Source: a bacterium
GTDB taxonomy: Bacteria; Oederibacteriota; CAKKQC01
NCBI GenBank assembly: GCA_919901855.1
Contig: CAKKQC010000001.1
Coordinates: 190,995-254,994, forward strand
Reading direction: 5' to 3'
Length of the DNA: 64,000 bases
Part shown: in pieces, positions 17,374 to 27,846 of the stretch
How the letters are laid out: each line of letters starts with the position of its first letter
Numbering within the stretch: the stretch's first letter is position 1
The notes under the pieces: model-generated
Database searches by the model: none
Seen by the model: the letters and a program-made list of their open reading frames with translations, nothing else
What the model was told of the DNA's origin: nothing
Made by a program: the position numbers and the translations under genes

Positions 17374-17424
17374 ATAAGGTACACGATTTACAGGTACCTA
17401 TCGTATAAGGTAGTCATCTCTACC
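17374..17424. promoter_or_regulatory. Repeat-rich candidate operator upstream of aroB
   Basis: ATAAGGTA occurs at 17374-17381 and again at 17405-17412, 31 bases apart (about three helical turns). The second copy is the arm of an imperfect inverted repeat (TACCTATCGTATAAGGTA, 17395-17412). GGTAG/CTACC form another inverted repeat at 17409-17424. The stretch is AT-richer than its surroundings. A regulator-binding site is inferred, not shown. Confidence 0.35.
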
Positions 17425-17504
17425 TAGCCTCGCACGGTCCTGTTTCGCCCCCCGTGTCACGGCACCCGGCAACGGCGCGCAGCCCCCTGCGCCACCAGCG
17501 ATCT

Positions 17505-18995
17505 TCAGTCCCACGCCACGTCGTTCCAGCGAAGCTCGTTGCGGAAGGCGGGGATGGTCGTGCCCTTGTCGATGGTCACGACTTCGATGCCGGACATGAG
17601 GGCGAAGTCCTCGAGGTGCTCGCGGGTCAGGCACTGGCTGAAGCCGGTGTGGTGCGCGCCGCCGGCGAGGATCCAGGCCGCGGCCGCGGTCTTGAGGTCC
17701 GGCCGTGGCACCCAGACGGCGCGGGCCACGGGGAGTTTCTTCAGCGGCTTCGGGCTCGCCACGACGTCGACCTCGTTGAGGATCATGCGGAACCGGTTGC
17801 CCATATCGAGCACGGTGGCGTTGAGCGCGGGGCCCCTGGCGACATCGAAGACGAGCCGCGGGGGGTCCGCCTTGCCGCCAATGCCCAGCGGGTGCATCTC
17901 GAGCGAGGGTTTCCCCTTCGCGATGGATTCGCAGACCTCGAGCATGTGGGCGCCCAGCACCTTGGGGCCTTTGGGGTCGAAGTCGTAGGTGTAGTCCTCC
18001 ATGAACGAGGCGCCTCCGGCCAGGCCGGTCCCCATCACCTTCATGGCGCGCACGAGGGCGGCGGTCTTCCAGTCGCCCTCGGCGCCGAAGCCGTAGCCGG
18101 CGGCCATGAGCCGCTGGATCGCGAGCCCCGGGAGCTGGGACAGTCCGTGCAGGTCCTCGAACGTGGTCGTGAGCGCCTTGAACCCGCCGCGCTCGAGGAA
18201 CGCCTTGAGGCCGAGCTCGATACGGGCCGCGTCGCGAAGCGACGCCCGCTTCTGGCCGTTCTTCCGCAGGGGGGCCGCGACGGCGTACGTCGCGTCGTAT
18301 TCGGCGCAGAGTCTTTCGATCTCGCGGTCACCGACAGCCGCCATGAGCGCCACGAGCTCGCCCACACCGTACCCGTTGACCGCGTAGCCGAATTGCGCCT
18401 GGGCCTCGACCTTGTCGCCCTCGGTGACCGCGACCTCGCGCATGTTGTCGCCGAGCCGCGCGACCTTGAGCCCCCGGGCGTCGGCCCGGGCGGCGGCGGC
18501 GCGGGCCCAGACGCCCAGCCGGGCGCGCACGGCGGGGTCCTGCCAGTGCCCGACGATGACCGTGCGGTCGAGGCGCAGGCGGGTGCCGATGAACCCGAAC
18601 TCGCGGTCGCCGTGGGCGGACTGGTTAAGGTTCATGAAGTCCATGTCGATCGTGCCCCAGGGCAGGTCGCGGTTGAACTGGGTGTGGAGGTGGGCCCAGG
18701 GCTTGTCGAGGGCCGTCAGCCCGGCGATCCACATCTTCGCCGGGGAGAACGTGTGCATCCAGAAGATCAGCCCGGCGCAGGCCGGGGCGGCGTTGGCTTC
18801 GCGGCACACGGCAGTGATGGCCTCCGGCGTCGTGACGACCGGCTTCCCCACCACGCGAACCGGGATCTCGCGGGCGGCGGCGAGCCCGTCGGCGACGGTG
18901 CGGGCGTTGGCCCCCACCTGCCTGAGCGCGGCCTCGCCGTAAAGGGACTGGCTGCCGGTGACGAACCAGAGTTCGTGAGCGCGAAGATCGGCCAT
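17505..18995 (-). CDS. araA: L-arabinose isomerase
   Basis: A 496-residue cytoplasmic enzyme interconverting L-arabinose and L-ribulose. Length and motifs fit AraA throughout: [12 protein letters not shown] at the start, [45 protein letters not shown] and HMLEVC (metal-binding Glu region), HPLGIGG and GGAHHTGFS (metal-binding His residues). A longer frame exists, but ATG 18995 has an AAGGAG SD site and starts the conserved sequence. It lies 17 bases after the polysaccharide-export lipoprotein gene and is probably co-transcribed with it. AraB and AraD are absent here; the xylulokinase near 29 kb is a possible pentose-pathway companion. Confidence 0.92.
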   Translation of the reverse strand: MADLRAHELWFVTGSQSLYGEAALRQVGANARTVADGLAAAREIPVRVVGKPVVTTPEAITAVCREANAAPACAGLIFWMHTFSPAKMWIAGLTALDKPWAHLHTQFNRDLPWGTIDMDFMNLNQSAHGDREFGFIGTRLRLDRTVIVGHWQDPAVRARLGVWARAAAARADARGLKVARLGDNMREVAVTEGDKVEAQAQFGYAVNGYGVGELVALMAAVGDREIERLCAEYDATYAVAAPLRKNGQKRASLRDAARIELGLKAFLERGGFKALTTTFEDLHGLSQLPGLAIQRLMAAGYGFGAEGDWKTAALVRAMKVMGTGLAGGASFMEDYTYDFDPKGPKVLGAHMLEVCESIAKGKPSLEMHPLGIGGKADPPRLVFDVARGPALNATVLDMGNRFRMILNEVDVVASPKPLKKLPVARAVWVPRPDLKTAAAAWILAGGAHHTGFSQCLTREHLEDFALMSGIEVVTIDKGTTIPAFRNELRWNDVAWD

Positions 18996-19012
18996 GGGGA
19001 GCTCCTTTCGGA

Positions 19013-19642
19013 TCAGAACAGGGTCTGGGGCACGAAGATGACATCCTCGGGCTGGAGCACGAGGTCCTTGTCCTTGTCGCCCTTCGTCACGTCGTTGACG
19101 GGCACCGTAATGGTCTCCTGCCCGCCCGCCGCCGTCTTGCGCACGACCCGGACGCTGTTGCCGGCCGCGTACTTGGTGAATCCCCCCGCCTGCGCGATGG
19201 CCTCGACGCACGTGAGCGGCGAGGTCGTGGGGATGTCGATGGCGCCGGGCCGGGTGACCTCGCCGAGGATGACGACGCGGCGGGCGTGGGATTCCTTGAC
19301 GCTCACGGAGACGAACGGGTTGACGACGAAGGCGTTAAGTTTGGCGCGGAGCGCGGCCTCGGCCTGGGCGAGCGTGAGCCCCGCGATCTCGACCTCGCCG
19401 ATGAGCGGGAAGTTGATGCGGCCGTCGGCGGTGACGCGGGCGGGTCGGGTAAGGTCGGCTTCGCCGTAGACGGAGATGTCGAGGAGGTCCTGGGGCGAGA
19501 TGCGGTACTCGGCGGCGACCGCCTTGGCGAGATCCGTCGGCAGGTCGGTAGCCGGAGCCTTGACGGCCGACTTGCCTCCACCGCAGGCGGCGAGCCCAAT
19601 GCCGAGGAGAACCGCGCATACCGGAACCAAGCGTTGCCTCAT
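19013..19642 (-). CDS. Polysaccharide export lipoprotein (Wza/GumB family, SLBB domain)
   Basis: A 209-residue outer-membrane lipoprotein. The signal peptide ends in lipobox LAAC, followed by a Poly_export domain ([37 protein letters not shown]) and one SLBB domain ([36 protein letters not shown]). It is shorter than E. coli Wza and has a single SLBB, as in many minimal exporters. It would form the periplasmic channel working with the Wzc-type kinase at 4.9-6.7 kb. ATG 19642 is chosen over the in-frame GTG at 19645 because TAAGAT lies exactly nine bases before it. Confidence 0.9.
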   Translation of the reverse strand: MRQRLVPVCAVLLGIGLAACGGGKSAVKAPATDLPTDLAKAVAAEYRISPQDLLDISVYGEADLTRPARVTADGRINFPLIGEVEIAGLTLAQAEAALRAKLNAFVVNPFVSVSVKESHARRVVILGEVTRPGAIDIPTTSPLTCVEAIAQAGGFTKYAAGNSVRVVRKTAAGGQETITVPVNDVTKGDKDKDLVLQPEDVIFVPQTLF

Positions 19643-19651
19643 CACCGTGTC

Positions 19652-19657
19652 ATCTTA
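19652..19657 (-). promoter_or_regulatory. -10 hexamer TAAGAT before the export lipoprotein gene
   Basis: TAAGAT, nine bases and ATG 19642. It lies directly after the terminator of the upstream gene, so this gene and araA form a separate transcript. Confidence 0.45.
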
Positions 19658-19679
19658 CCCCAACCCCGCAAAAAACAAA

Positions 19680-19710
19680 CGGCCGCCGCGACTAGACGTC
19701 GCGGCGGCCG
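19680..19710 (-). terminator. Rho-independent terminator of the outer-membrane barrel gene
   Basis: A perfect 13-bp stem (CGGCCGCCGCGAC / GTCGCGGCGGCCG) with a five-base loop. On the minus strand it is followed by GTTTGTTTTTTG. It lies 20 bases after the stop at 19731 and is the clearest intrinsic terminator in the window. Confidence 0.85.
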
Positions 19711-19730
19711 CGGCCCATGGAACCGGGCGG

Positions 19731-20927
19731 TTACAGGATGTAGTCGGCTGAAAGCGAGAGCTGGTTGTCCGTGTACTTGTAGGTGTCGAAGTTGGACGAC
19801 CGCGTGCGCATCAGGTACCCGAGCTTGAACGTTTGCTTCTCGATCAGGTGATACGAGAGGTTGAGCCCAACCGTCATGTTCGTATCCCGGCGACGTGCGT
19901 CCAGAAGCGTGCCGTCCGCGAGGAACGCGGCGCGCGCGTCGGGGTACTGGTCGACGCCGTAGGCGCCGAGGACCTGGACGCTGAACCGCTTGTTGAGTTC
20001 CTTCGTGACCGCGAGCGAGCCGCCGGTCTGCATGTAGTACCGGTTGAACACGGACTCGACGAAGCTGCGCCCACCCGCGAGCGAGACGCTGATGGACGAA
20101 GGTCCGTCCCACTTCAGGGACGCCGTGAACCCGCCGGTCGTGTACTCGCTCGTCTCGCCCGTCAGCGTCTGGCTGTACTTGCGCGAGACGGTGTTGGCCT
20201 CGACCAGCCCCGTGATCCGGGACGTGATCTCGCCCTCGACTCCGGCACCGATGAGGCTGCCCGTCGAGTCGTTGAACGAGGACGCGGACTTGAAGTTCAC
20301 GTTCGACGACTTGAAGAACCCGAATACCTTCGTCTTGGCCGACGGCCGAAGCCCAAGCCGGATTCCGGCGAGAAGCTCGTTGCGGTCGAGGAGCGGAGCA
20401 AGGCTCGCCACACGGTAGTGATGGATCGTGTCGATGACGCGCAAGCCGGCGTAGAGCTTCGGCCCGACGGGGAGGTCGAACAGGAGCGCGGCGTCGTTCT
20501 GGTTCCGCAGCGACCGCGCCGTGAGCTCGGACGAGGCGGGGTCGGCCGTGATCCGGAACTGGTCGTCGAGGCCGATCAGCCCCTCGGGCATGTACTCGAC
20601 CTGCGTGCTCAGGGCCGCCGTCTGCTGGACCGCGTTGTTGACCTTCTGGTAGACGGAGTAGATCTGCGGCGCGATCTCGTAGCCGACATTGAGGGACGCC
20701 TTCTTGCCCTTGATCCCGATGCCGAGCGCGGCGGACGGCTCGGCGATCCACGCGCTCGTCGCATTCTTGGGCGCGAGGAAGATGTTGGAGTCATTGGTGA
20801 CCCCGATGCCGATCTTGGGGCGAATCTGGAGGCCGCCCTCATTGGCGCCCGCAGCGGCCAGCGCCGCCCCGGTCAGCAGACACAGGACCGTCACGAGAGA
20901 ACTATGCCTCAAGGTCATCGTTGTCAT
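19731..20927 (-). CDS. Outer-membrane beta-barrel protein, exopolysaccharide-associated type
   Basis: A 398-residue protein with a signal peptide (LVTVLCLLTGAALAAA) and an all-beta mature part of alternating strands. It opens with GGLQIRPKIGIGVTNDSNIF, a pattern typical of the outer_membrane beta-barrel (BBP2-type) proteins found in polysaccharide loci, and ends in LSLSADYIL. The final residue is Leu rather than the usual Phe. A conduit or accessory role for polysaccharide at the outer membrane is inferred from the adjacent Wza-type gene. ATG 20927 has TACAAT nine bases upstream; a strong terminator follows. Confidence 0.75.
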   Translation of the reverse strand: MTTMTLRHSSLVTVLCLLTGAALAAAGANEGGLQIRPKIGIGVTNDSNIFLAPKNATSAWIAEPSAALGIGIKGKKASLNVGYEIAPQIYSVYQKVNNAVQQTAALSTQVEYMPEGLIGLDDQFRITADPASSELTARSLRNQNDAALLFDLPVGPKLYAGLRVIDTIHHYRVASLAPLLDRNELLAGIRLGLRPSAKTKVFGFFKSSNVNFKSASSFNDSTGSLIGAGVEGEITSRITGLVEANTVSRKYSQTLTGETSEYTTGGFTASLKWDGPSSISVSLAGGRSFVESVFNRYYMQTGGSLAVTKELNKRFSVQVLGAYGVDQYPDARAAFLADGTLLDARRRDTNMTVGLNLSYHLIEKQTFKLGYLMRTRSSNFDTYKYTDNQLSLSADYIL

Positions 20928-20936
20928 GGTTCAGGC

Positions 20937-20942
20937 ATTGTA
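20937..20942 (-). promoter_or_regulatory. -10 hexamer TACAAT before the outer-membrane barrel gene
   Basis: TACAAT, nine bases (GCCTGAACC) and ATG 20927; no SD. Confidence 0.5.
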
Positions 20943-21085
20943 GCACAGGAACGGGGTAGCCCCGAAGCCCCCGCCCCCTCCGGCCGACATAAGGCCCCGA
21001 ATAACCCGAAAAAGGCACAACCACTGGTATGCACCCCCGACCGGAGGCCCCAGAGGGCCACCCGGCTATCGCACGCAACACCGGG

Positions 21086-22135
21086 TCACGCGAAGTGGTC
21101 GAAACCGCCGACCTGACCGTGCCATCCGGCCAGACGCACGCCCGGGCGACCCGGACCCGCTTCCCCGACCGCCGTGAGCGGCAGGAGGGCGCGGGCGGCG
21201 GCGCGGGACGCCGCGGCCCAGCGGGCGCGCGGGATGGCGGCGAGGAGCTCGTACTCCTCGCCGCTCTCGAGCGCGAGCCGAACCGGGTCCCACCCCAGCC
21301 GGGGCGCCAGGGAGCGGGCGGCGGGGTGGACCGGGACGGCACCGGGCACGAGCACGAGCGCGACGCCGGACCCGGCCGCGAGCAGACCGGCCTCGTGAAC
21401 GAGCCCGTCGGAGACGTCGATCATGGCCGACACGAACGGCGCCAGCGCGCGGCCGGCGGCCGACCGGGGGACGGGGACCCGGTGACGCCAGATAGCATCG
21501 GCCACGGCCCCGCCATGCCAGCCGCGGCGGAGGCACTCGAGGCCGGCGGCGGAGGCGCCGAACGAACCTGAGACCGCAAGGAGGTCGCCGGGACGGATCC
21601 CGTCGCGGCCCACACGCCTGACCGGGGCCTCGCCCGTCAGCGCCACATGACACGCGACCCGGGTGCCGCGCGCGAGGTTGCCGCCCGCGACCGCGACGCC
21701 GAACCGGCGGCCGCAGGCGAGGAGGCCGGCGTAGAAGTCACGGAGCCAGGCCACGGGCAGGGCGCGCGGGAGCTCGAGCGAGACGAGGGCCGCCCTGGGG
21801 ACGCCGCCGGCAGCCGCGATGTCGGAGACATTGACCGCGAGCGCTTTCCATCCCGCCATCCAGGCGGGAGTCCAGCGCGTGCGGAAGTGCACGTCCTCGA
21901 TGAATGCGTCCGTCGTGAGCAGGGTCCGGCCGGTCGTGCGGACCGTCGCACAATCGTCCCCCGGACCGCGGAGCACCACGGTTCCTCCGTGGTGCTCCGA
22001 CGCGCCTCTGCCGTTCCGGCGCACGCGGAAAGCCGAAACCCGGCGCAACGTTGCCCGGGACGCTCCTGCGGCGATCCACCCGCCAATCAGGTCGATCAGC
22101 CGCGACTCCCCCGCATGCCCGACGGTTCCGGTCAT
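21086..22135 (-). CDS. thiL: Thiamine-monophosphate kinase
   Basis: A 349-residue enzyme making thiamine diphosphate from thiamine monophosphate with ATP. PurM/ThiL family features: GPGDDCATV near residue 48, [30 protein letters not shown], the second-half [16 protein letters not shown] and [11 protein letters not shown]. The ATG overlaps the dnaJ stop (ATGA), giving translational coupling. A much longer upstream frame is only an overlap with dnaJ. It is the last gene of the groES-to-thiL run. ThiL in a chaperone operon looks like a chance operon neighbour rather than a functional link. Confidence 0.9.
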   Translation of the reverse strand: MTGTVGHAGESRLIDLIGGWIAAGASRATLRRVSAFRVRRNGRGASEHHGGTVVLRGPGDDCATVRTTGRTLLTTDAFIEDVHFRTRWTPAWMAGWKALAVNVSDIAAAGGVPRAALVSLELPRALPVAWLRDFYAGLLACGRRFGVAVAGGNLARGTRVACHVALTGEAPVRRVGRDGIRPGDLLAVSGSFGASAAGLECLRRGWHGGAVADAIWRHRVPVPRSAAGRALAPFVSAMIDVSDGLVHEAGLLAAGSGVALVLVPGAVPVHPAARSLAPRLGWDPVRLALESGEEYELLAAIPRARWAAASRAAARALLPLTAVGEAGPGRPGVRLAGWHGQVGGFDHFA

Positions 22136-23271
22136 GATGGCTTGAACCTCCGCTTCTTCTCCTCGAACCGCTCGACGGACTCGTAGTCGGACGGACTTCC
22201 ATCCGCCTCGAGCTCCCGCAGAAGCTCGGCTTGCCGGCGCGACAGCCGGCGCGGGACCTCGACCTGGACTCGGACAAGCAGGTCGCCGCGCGACCGCCGG
22301 TTCACGGCGGGCATGCCCTGCCCGCGCATGCGGAAGACCTGGCCGGGCTGGGTCCCCGAAGGGACGTGCAGGCTCGCGCTCCCCTCGAGCGTGGGAACGC
22401 TCACGTCGCCCCCGGCTGCCGCGACCGAGAGCCTCACCGGGAGGTCGAGCATCAGGTGGTCGCCCTCGCGCTCGAAGAGTTCGTGGTGCCGCACTCCCAC
22501 GGCCAGGTAGAGGTCGCCGCGCGGCCCGCCGTTGAGTCCGGGCTCTCCCTCCCCCGCGAGCCGGACGCGCATCCCGGAGTCGACGCCCGCGGGGACGTTG
22601 ACCGTCAGCGTGCGCTCGACCCGGGTCCGGCCCGACCCCCGGCAACCGGGGCAGGGCGAGTCGATGACGACGCCACGGCCCCGGCACTTGGGACAGGTGC
22701 GGCTGATGGCGAAGAAGCCCTGGGAGACGTGGATCTGGCCGCGGCCGCCGCAGGTCTTGCAGGGCTCAGGGGCGGTGCCGGGCTTGGCGCCGGAGCCGGA
22801 GCAGGTGCCGCAGATCTCGGTGCGCGGGAAGGTGATGCGGCGCTCGCCGCCCTTGAAGGCCTCCTCGAGCCCAAGCTCGAGCCCGACTTCGAGGTCCTCG
22901 CCGGGCTCGCGCCCGCGCCGCCGGCCGCCGAGCCCGCCGAAGAACCCGCCGAGGAGGTCTTCGAACATGTCGCCCATGCCGCTGCCGCCCATGTCCCCGA
23001 AGGGACCAGCCCCGGCCCCCGGCCGCGCGCCCATGCCGCCGTCAGCCGCGCCACCGTCGTACCCGAAGGTGTCGTAGGCTTTTCGCTTGCGGGCATCGGA
23101 GAGGACTTCGTAGGCTTCATTGATCTCCTTGAAGCGGTCCTCGGCGCCCTTGTCGCCCGGGTTCGCGTCCGGATGGTGTTTCTTGGCCAGCGTGCGGAAG
23201 GCCCTCTTGATGTCGTCTTCGTTCGCGCCGCGCGGGACGCCTAGAACGTCGTAGTAGTCTCTCTTGGCCAC
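22132..23271 (-). CDS. dnaJ: Chaperone DnaJ (Hsp40)
   Basis: A 379-residue co-chaperone that delivers substrates to DnaK and stimulates its ATPase. J domain at 1-70 with the HPD motif ([11 protein letters not shown]), a Gly-rich linker to about 125, and four CxxCxGxG zinc repeats at about 150-215 ([32 protein letters not shown]). The C-terminal substrate-binding domains follow. The start is GTG, 14 bases after dnaK. The stop overlaps the thiL start. Confidence 0.97.
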   Translation of the reverse strand: MAKRDYYDVLGVPRGANEDDIKRAFRTLAKKHHPDANPGDKGAEDRFKEINEAYEVLSDARKRKAYDTFGYDGGAADGGMGARPGAGAGPFGDMGGSGMGDMFEDLLGGFFGGLGGRRRGREPGEDLEVGLELGLEEAFKGGERRITFPRTEICGTCSGSGAKPGTAPEPCKTCGGRGQIHVSQGFFAISRTCPKCRGRGVVIDSPCPGCRGSGRTRVERTLTVNVPAGVDSGMRVRLAGEGEPGLNGGPRGDLYLAVGVRHHELFEREGDHLMLDLPVRLSVAAAGGDVSVPTLEGSASLHVPSGTQPGQVFRMRGQGMPAVNRRSRGDLLVRVQVEVPRRLSRRQAELLRELEADGSPSDYESVERFEEKKRRFKPS

Positions 23272-23285
23272 GGGCTATCTTTCGT

Positions 23286-25202
23286 TCAGGCCTTTGGTCC
23301 CTCGGGCTTGAAGTCGGCATCCACGACGCCGGGGCCGTCGCCTGGCTTCTTGTCGTCCGGACCGCCCGGCGCGTCGCCGGGCTTCCCGCCCGCTTCCTTC
23401 GCCTTCGCGTACATGACCTCGCCGAGCTTCATCGACGCCTTGCCCAGCGCGTCCGACGTCTTCCGGATCCGCTCCGTATCCGTCCCCTTGAGCGCCTCCT
23501 TGAGATCGTTGAGCGCCGCCTCGATGTTCTTCCGGGTCTCGGCATCCACCTTGTCCCCGTGCTCGCCCAGCGCCTTTTCCGTGGCGTAGGCCAGCGTATC
23601 GGCCTGGTTGCGCACCTCGGCCGCCTCGCGCTTCTTCTTGTCCTCGTCCGTGTGGGCGGTCGCATCCCTGACCATCTTGTCGATCTCGTCCCGGTTGAGC
23701 CCCGACGACGGCCGGATGGTCATCGCCTGCTCCTTGCCGGTCCCGAGGTCCTTGGCGGTCACGTGCACGATCCCGTTCGCGTCGATGTCGAACGTGACCT
23801 CGACCTGGGGCACGCCCCGGGGGGCGGGCGGGATCCCGACCAGGTCGAACTTCCCCAGCGAGACGTTGTCCCCCGCCATCTCGCGCTCGCCCTGCAGGAC
23901 GTGCACGGTCACGGCGTTCTGGCTGTCGGAGGCCGTCGAAAACACCTGCGACTTCTTGGTCGGGATGGTCGTGTTCCGGTCGATGATCTTCGTCGACACC
24001 CCGCCCAGCGTCTCGATGCCCAGCGAGAGCGGCGTCACGTCGAGGAGGAGCACGTCCTTGACCTCGCCCTTGAGCGCCGCGGCCTGGATGGCCGCGCCCA
24101 CGGCCACGACCTCGTCCGGGTTCACGCCCTTGTGGGGCTCCCGGCCGAAGAACTTCTTCACCGTCTCGACCACGAGGGGCATCCGGGTCATGCCGCCGAC
24201 GAGGACGACCTCGTTGACGTCGCCGGCCTTGAGCCCCGCGTCCTCGAGCGCCTTGGCCATCGGACCGCTCGTCCGCTCGACGAGGTCGCGTGTCAGGTTC
24301 TCGAGCTGGGCCCTGGTCAGCCGCGTGACCAGGTGCTTGGGGCCGGACGCGTCCGCCGTGATGAACGGCAGGTTGATCTCGGTCTCGAGCACGGTCGAGA
24401 GTTCGCACTTCGCCTTCTCGGCGGCCTCCTTGAGCCGCTGTAGCGCCATCCGGTCGCTGCGGAGGTCGATCCCCTGCGACTTCCGGAAGTCCTCGGCGAG
24501 CCAGTCGATGACCTTCTGGTCGAAGTCGTCGCCGCCCAGATGCGTGTCGCCGTTCGTGGCCTTGACCTCGAAGACGCCGTCCCCGATCTCGAGGATCGAG
24601 ATGTCGTAGGTGCCGCCTCCGAGGTCGTAGACCGCGATCTTCTCGTTCTTCTTCTTGTCGAGCCCGTACGCGAGCGCGGATGCCGTGGGCTCGTTGATGA
24701 TCCGGAGCACCTTGAGCCCCGCGATCTCCCCCGCGTCCTTCGTCGCCTGCCGCTGGGCGTCGTTGAAGTACGCCGGGACCGTGACGACCGCCTCGGTCAC
24801 CTTGTCACCGAGGAACGCCTCCGCGTCGGCCTTCAGCTTCTGAAGCACCATGGCCGAAATCTCGGGCGGCGAGTATTCCTTCCCCTCGATCGTGACCCGG
24901 ATGTCGCCGTTGGGCGACGCCGTCAGCGGGTACGGCACGAGCTTGCGGTCGGGCTGGACCGCGGGGTCGTCGAGCTTGCGCCCCATGAACCGCTTGATCG
25001 AGAAGACGGTGCGGTCCGCGTTCGTGACGGCCTGGCGCTTGGCCACCTGGCCGACGAGCCGCTCCCCCGTCTTCGTGATCGCGACCACGGAAGGCGTGAG
25101 CCGGCTCCCCTCCGCGTTGGCGATGACGACGGGCTCGCCGTGCTCCATGAACGCCACGACCGAGTTCGTGGTCCCTAGATCGATACCGACGACTTTTGCC
25201 AT
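23286..25202 (-). CDS. dnaK: Chaperone DnaK (Hsp70)
   Basis: A 638-residue ATP-driven chaperone of full length. The nucleotide-binding domain starts [14 protein letters not shown] and contains [27 protein letters not shown] and [13 protein letters not shown]. The substrate domain ([13 protein letters not shown]) and helical lid follow, with a Gly/Lys-rich tail ending [14 protein letters not shown] strong GAGGAGG SD precedes ATG 25202. It follows grpE after 28 bases. Confidence 0.98.
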   Translation of the reverse strand: MAKVVGIDLGTTNSVVAFMEHGEPVVIANAEGSRLTPSVVAITKTGERLVGQVAKRQAVTNADRTVFSIKRFMGRKLDDPAVQPDRKLVPYPLTASPNGDIRVTIEGKEYSPPEISAMVLQKLKADAEAFLGDKVTEAVVTVPAYFNDAQRQATKDAGEIAGLKVLRIINEPTASALAYGLDKKKNEKIAVYDLGGGTYDISILEIGDGVFEVKATNGDTHLGGDDFDQKVIDWLAEDFRKSQGIDLRSDRMALQRLKEAAEKAKCELSTVLETEINLPFITADASGPKHLVTRLTRAQLENLTRDLVERTSGPMAKALEDAGLKAGDVNEVVLVGGMTRMPLVVETVKKFFGREPHKGVNPDEVVAVGAAIQAAALKGEVKDVLLLDVTPLSLGIETLGGVSTKIIDRNTTIPTKKSQVFSTASDSQNAVTVHVLQGEREMAGDNVSLGKFDLVGIPPAPRGVPQVEVTFDIDANGIVHVTAKDLGTGKEQAMTIRPSSGLNRDEIDKMVRDATAHTDEDKKKREAAEVRNQADTLAYATEKALGEHGDKVDAETRKNIEAALNDLKEALKGTDTERIRKTSDALGKASMKLGEVMYAKAKEAGGKPGDAPGGPDDKKPGDGPGVVDADFKPEGPKA

Positions 25203-25230
25203 GACGTCCTCCTCGCTGACGATGTCCTAT

Positions 25231-25887
25231 TTAAGAAGATGCCTTCGCGGGGGGCCGGGCCGAAGACGGCCTTGCCACCCGCACCTTGGCCGGCCGCAGG
25301 ACGCGCCCGCGGAGCACGTACCCGGCCTCCAGCTCGCCCGTGACGGTCTCGACCGTCGCGTCCTCGCGTTCCTCCTGCAGGAGCGCCTCGTGCCGGTGGG
25401 GGTCGAACGGCTTCCCCACCGCCTGGATGCGCTCCACGCCCTGCTTCGCCAGCACGGCCTGGAACTGCCGCATGGTCAGCTCCACGCCCTTCGCCACGCT
25501 CTCGACGGCCGCCGCGTGGGGGCTGCCGTCCTCGACCTTCGCCTCCGCGCACGCCGCGAGCGCGCGCTCGAGGTTGTCGAGCACCGGGAGGAGGTCCTTG
25601 ACGAGCGCCTCCCCCGCCCCCGCCGCGAGCTCCTGGCTCTCGCGCTGGGAACGTTTGCGGTAGTTGTCGAAATCCGCCGCCAGCCGAACGTACCGCTCGT
25701 TCGCTTCCGCCAGCTTGGCGTCGCTCGCGGACATAAATCCATCATCTGCATCCCCGGGCGCCTCCGCGACAGCGTCCAGTTCCATGGCCTCGGTCGGCCC
25801 GGTGGCCGGAGGTGGTTCCCCACCTCCGGCCCCGGAACCTTCCGCCTGAAGGTCGGCCGCTTCCAGCCGCCCTTCGTCGTCCGTCAT
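25231..25887 (-). CDS. grpE: Nucleotide exchange factor GrpE
   Basis: A 218-residue DnaK exchange factor. An acidic, low-complexity N-terminus leads to a long coiled coil from about residue 55 (RYVRLAADFDNYRKRSQRE) and the C-terminal beta wing with the family pattern KPFDPHRHEAL, GYVLRGRVLRPAKVRVA. It sits between groEL and dnaK in the expected order for a GrpE-DnaK-DnaJ unit. No good SD was seen, so coupling to groEL translation (26-base gap) is likely. Confidence 0.95.
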   Translation of the reverse strand: MTDDEGRLEAADLQAEGSGAGGGEPPPATGPTEAMELDAVAEAPGDADDGFMSASDAKLAEANERYVRLAADFDNYRKRSQRESQELAAGAGEALVKDLLPVLDNLERALAACAEAKVEDGSPHAAAVESVAKGVELTMRQFQAVLAKQGVERIQAVGKPFDPHRHEALLQEEREDATVETVTGELEAGYVLRGRVLRPAKVRVARPSSARPPAKASS

Positions 25888-25913
25888 GACCGGGTATCCG
25901 GCCCTGCGGACCT

Positions 25914-27542
25914 CTAGAACTCCGGTCCGCCGTGCCCGTGGGGGCCCGCCGGCGCCGGCTTTTCCTTCTCGGGAATCTCCGTGATCAGGGTCTCCGTCGT
26001 GAGCAGCAGGGCGGCGACCGACGCCGCATTCTGCAGGGCGCTGCGCGCCACCTTCGTCGGATCGATGATCCCGGCTTTCATCATGTCCGTGTACTTGTTC
26101 TCGGAAGCGTCGTACCCAATGTTGGGGTCCGTTTCCTTCTTGACATGGTCCACGACGACCGAGGGCTCCGCGCCGGCGTTGAACACGATCTGCCGGAGAG
26201 GCTCTTCGAGGGCCCGGCGCACGATGTCCACGCCGACCTTCTCGTCGCCTTCGGCCTTCACGGCGTCAAGCGCCTTGACGCAGCGCAGGAGGGCCACCCC
26301 GCCACCGGGGACGATGCCTTCCTCGACCGCCGCGCGCGTCGCATGCAGGGCATCCTCGACGCGGCTCTTGCGTTCTTTCATCTCGGTCTCCGTCGCGGCC
26401 CCGACCTCGATGACGGCCACGCCGCCCGCGAGCTTCGCGAGACGCTCCTGGAGCTTCTCCCGGTCGTAGTCCGACTTCGTGTCGTCGATCTGAGCCTTGA
26501 TCTGCTTGATGCGGCCCTGGATCTTGGACTTCTCGCCCGCGCCCTCGACGATGGTCGTGTTTTCCTTGTCCACCGTCACGCGCTTGGCGCGGCCCAGGTC
26601 CTCGACGCCGACCTTCTCCAGCTTCACGCCGAGTTCCTCCGCGATGACCTTCCCGTTGGTCAGGATCGCGATGTCCTCGAGCATGGCCTTCCGGCGATCG
26701 CCGAAGCCCGGCGCCTTCACCGCGCAGCACGCGAACGTGCCGCGTATCTTGTTCACGACGAGCGTCGCGAGGGCTTCCCCGTCGATGTCCTCGGCGATGA
26801 TGAGCAGCGGCTTGCCGCGCTGCACGACCTTCTCCAGCAGGGGCAGGAGGTCCTTCATGTTCGAGAGCTTCTTCTCGTGGATCAGGATCAGGGGATCGTC
26901 CAGCGACGCCACCATCGTGTCCGGGTTGGTCACGAAGTAGGGCGAGATGTACCCCTGGTCGAACTGCATCCCCTCGACGATCTTCTTCTCGGTCTGGATG
27001 GACTTGGCTTCCTCGACCGTGATGACGCCGTCCTTGCCGACGGCCTCCATGCACTCGGCGATGAGGTCGCCGATCGTCCGGTCCATGTGCGCCGAAATCG
27101 TCGCGACGTTCGACACTTCCTTCTTGTCGTTGACGGTCTTGGACTGCTTCTTGAGCTCCGCGACCACGGCCTCGACCGCAAATTCGATGCCGCGCTTGAG
27201 CGCGATCGGGTTCGCCCCGGCCGTCACGTTCTTGAGCCCCTCGCGGTACAGGGCCTGCGCCAGCACCGTCGCCGTCGTCGTGCCGTCCCCCGCCACGTCC
27301 GAGGTCTTGGACGCGACCTCGCGGACGAGCTGGGCGCCGATGTTCTCGAACGGATCCTGGAGCTCGATTTCCTTCGCCACGGTCACGCCGTCGTTGGTCA
27401 CGGTCGGCGACCCGTACTTCTTCTCGAGCACCACGTACCGGCCCCGGGGGCCGAGGGTGACCTTCACCGCGTTCGCCACGGCGTCCACACCACGCTGGAC
27501 CGCCCGGCGCGCTTCCTCGCTATAGAGCAACTGTTTGGCCAT
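25914..27542 (-). CDS. groEL: Chaperonin GroEL
   Basis: A 542-residue chaperonin subunit. It has the full set of family motifs: [20 protein letters not shown] split around residue 35, [47 protein letters not shown]. The C-terminus ends [12 protein letters not shown] rather than the usual GGM repeats. The SD is GGAGG before ATG 27542. It is paired with groES 16 bases upstream. Confidence 0.98.
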   Translation of the reverse strand: MAKQLLYSEEARRAVQRGVDAVANAVKVTLGPRGRYVVLEKKYGSPTVTNDGVTVAKEIELQDPFENIGAQLVREVASKTSDVAGDGTTTATVLAQALYREGLKNVTAGANPIALKRGIEFAVEAVVAELKKQSKTVNDKKEVSNVATISAHMDRTIGDLIAECMEAVGKDGVITVEEAKSIQTEKKIVEGMQFDQGYISPYFVTNPDTMVASLDDPLILIHEKKLSNMKDLLPLLEKVVQRGKPLLIIAEDIDGEALATLVVNKIRGTFACCAVKAPGFGDRRKAMLEDIAILTNGKVIAEELGVKLEKVGVEDLGRAKRVTVDKENTTIVEGAGEKSKIQGRIKQIKAQIDDTKSDYDREKLQERLAKLAGGVAVIEVGAATETEMKERKSRVEDALHATRAAVEEGIVPGGGVALLRCVKALDAVKAEGDEKVGVDIVRRALEEPLRQIVFNAGAEPSVVVDHVKKETDPNIGYDASENKYTDMMKAGIIDPTKVARSALQNAASVAALLLTTETLITEIPEKEKPAPAGPHGHGGPEF

Positions 27543-27558
27543 GGTAAATTGCGCCTCC

Positions 27559-27846
27559 TTACTCGATGACGGCCAGCACGTCCTCTTCGCGGAGGATCAT
27601 GAGTTCCTGGCCTTCTACCTTGATCTCGGTGCCGGCATACTTGCCGAACAGGACGCGGTCGCCCTTCTTCACTTCGAGCGCCACGCGCTTCCCGTTGTCG
27701 TCGAGCTTTCCCGGCCCGACCTCGACCACCTCGCCCTTCTCGGGCTTCTCCTTCGCGGTGTCCGGGATGATGATCCCGCCGCGCTTCTCCTCTTCCTGAT
27801 CCAGCGGCTTCACGACCAAGCGGTCAGCCAACGGCCTCAGCTTCAT
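27559..27846 (-). CDS. groES: Co-chaperonin GroES
   Basis: A 95-residue GroEL lid subunit: [15 protein letters not shown] at the start, the mobile-loop region [31 protein letters not shown] and [13 protein letters not shown] at the end. ATG 27846 is chosen over an in-frame GTG two codons upstream because GGAGGAG is well spaced from it and GroES proteins begin MKLRPL. It is the first gene of the chaperone run. No CIRCE inverted repeat is visible upstream. Confidence 0.97.
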   Translation of the reverse strand: MKLRPLADRLVVKPLDQEEEKRGGIIIPDTAKEKPEKGEVVEVGPGKLDDNGKRVALEVKKGDRVLFGKYAGTEIKVEGQELMILREEDVLAVIE

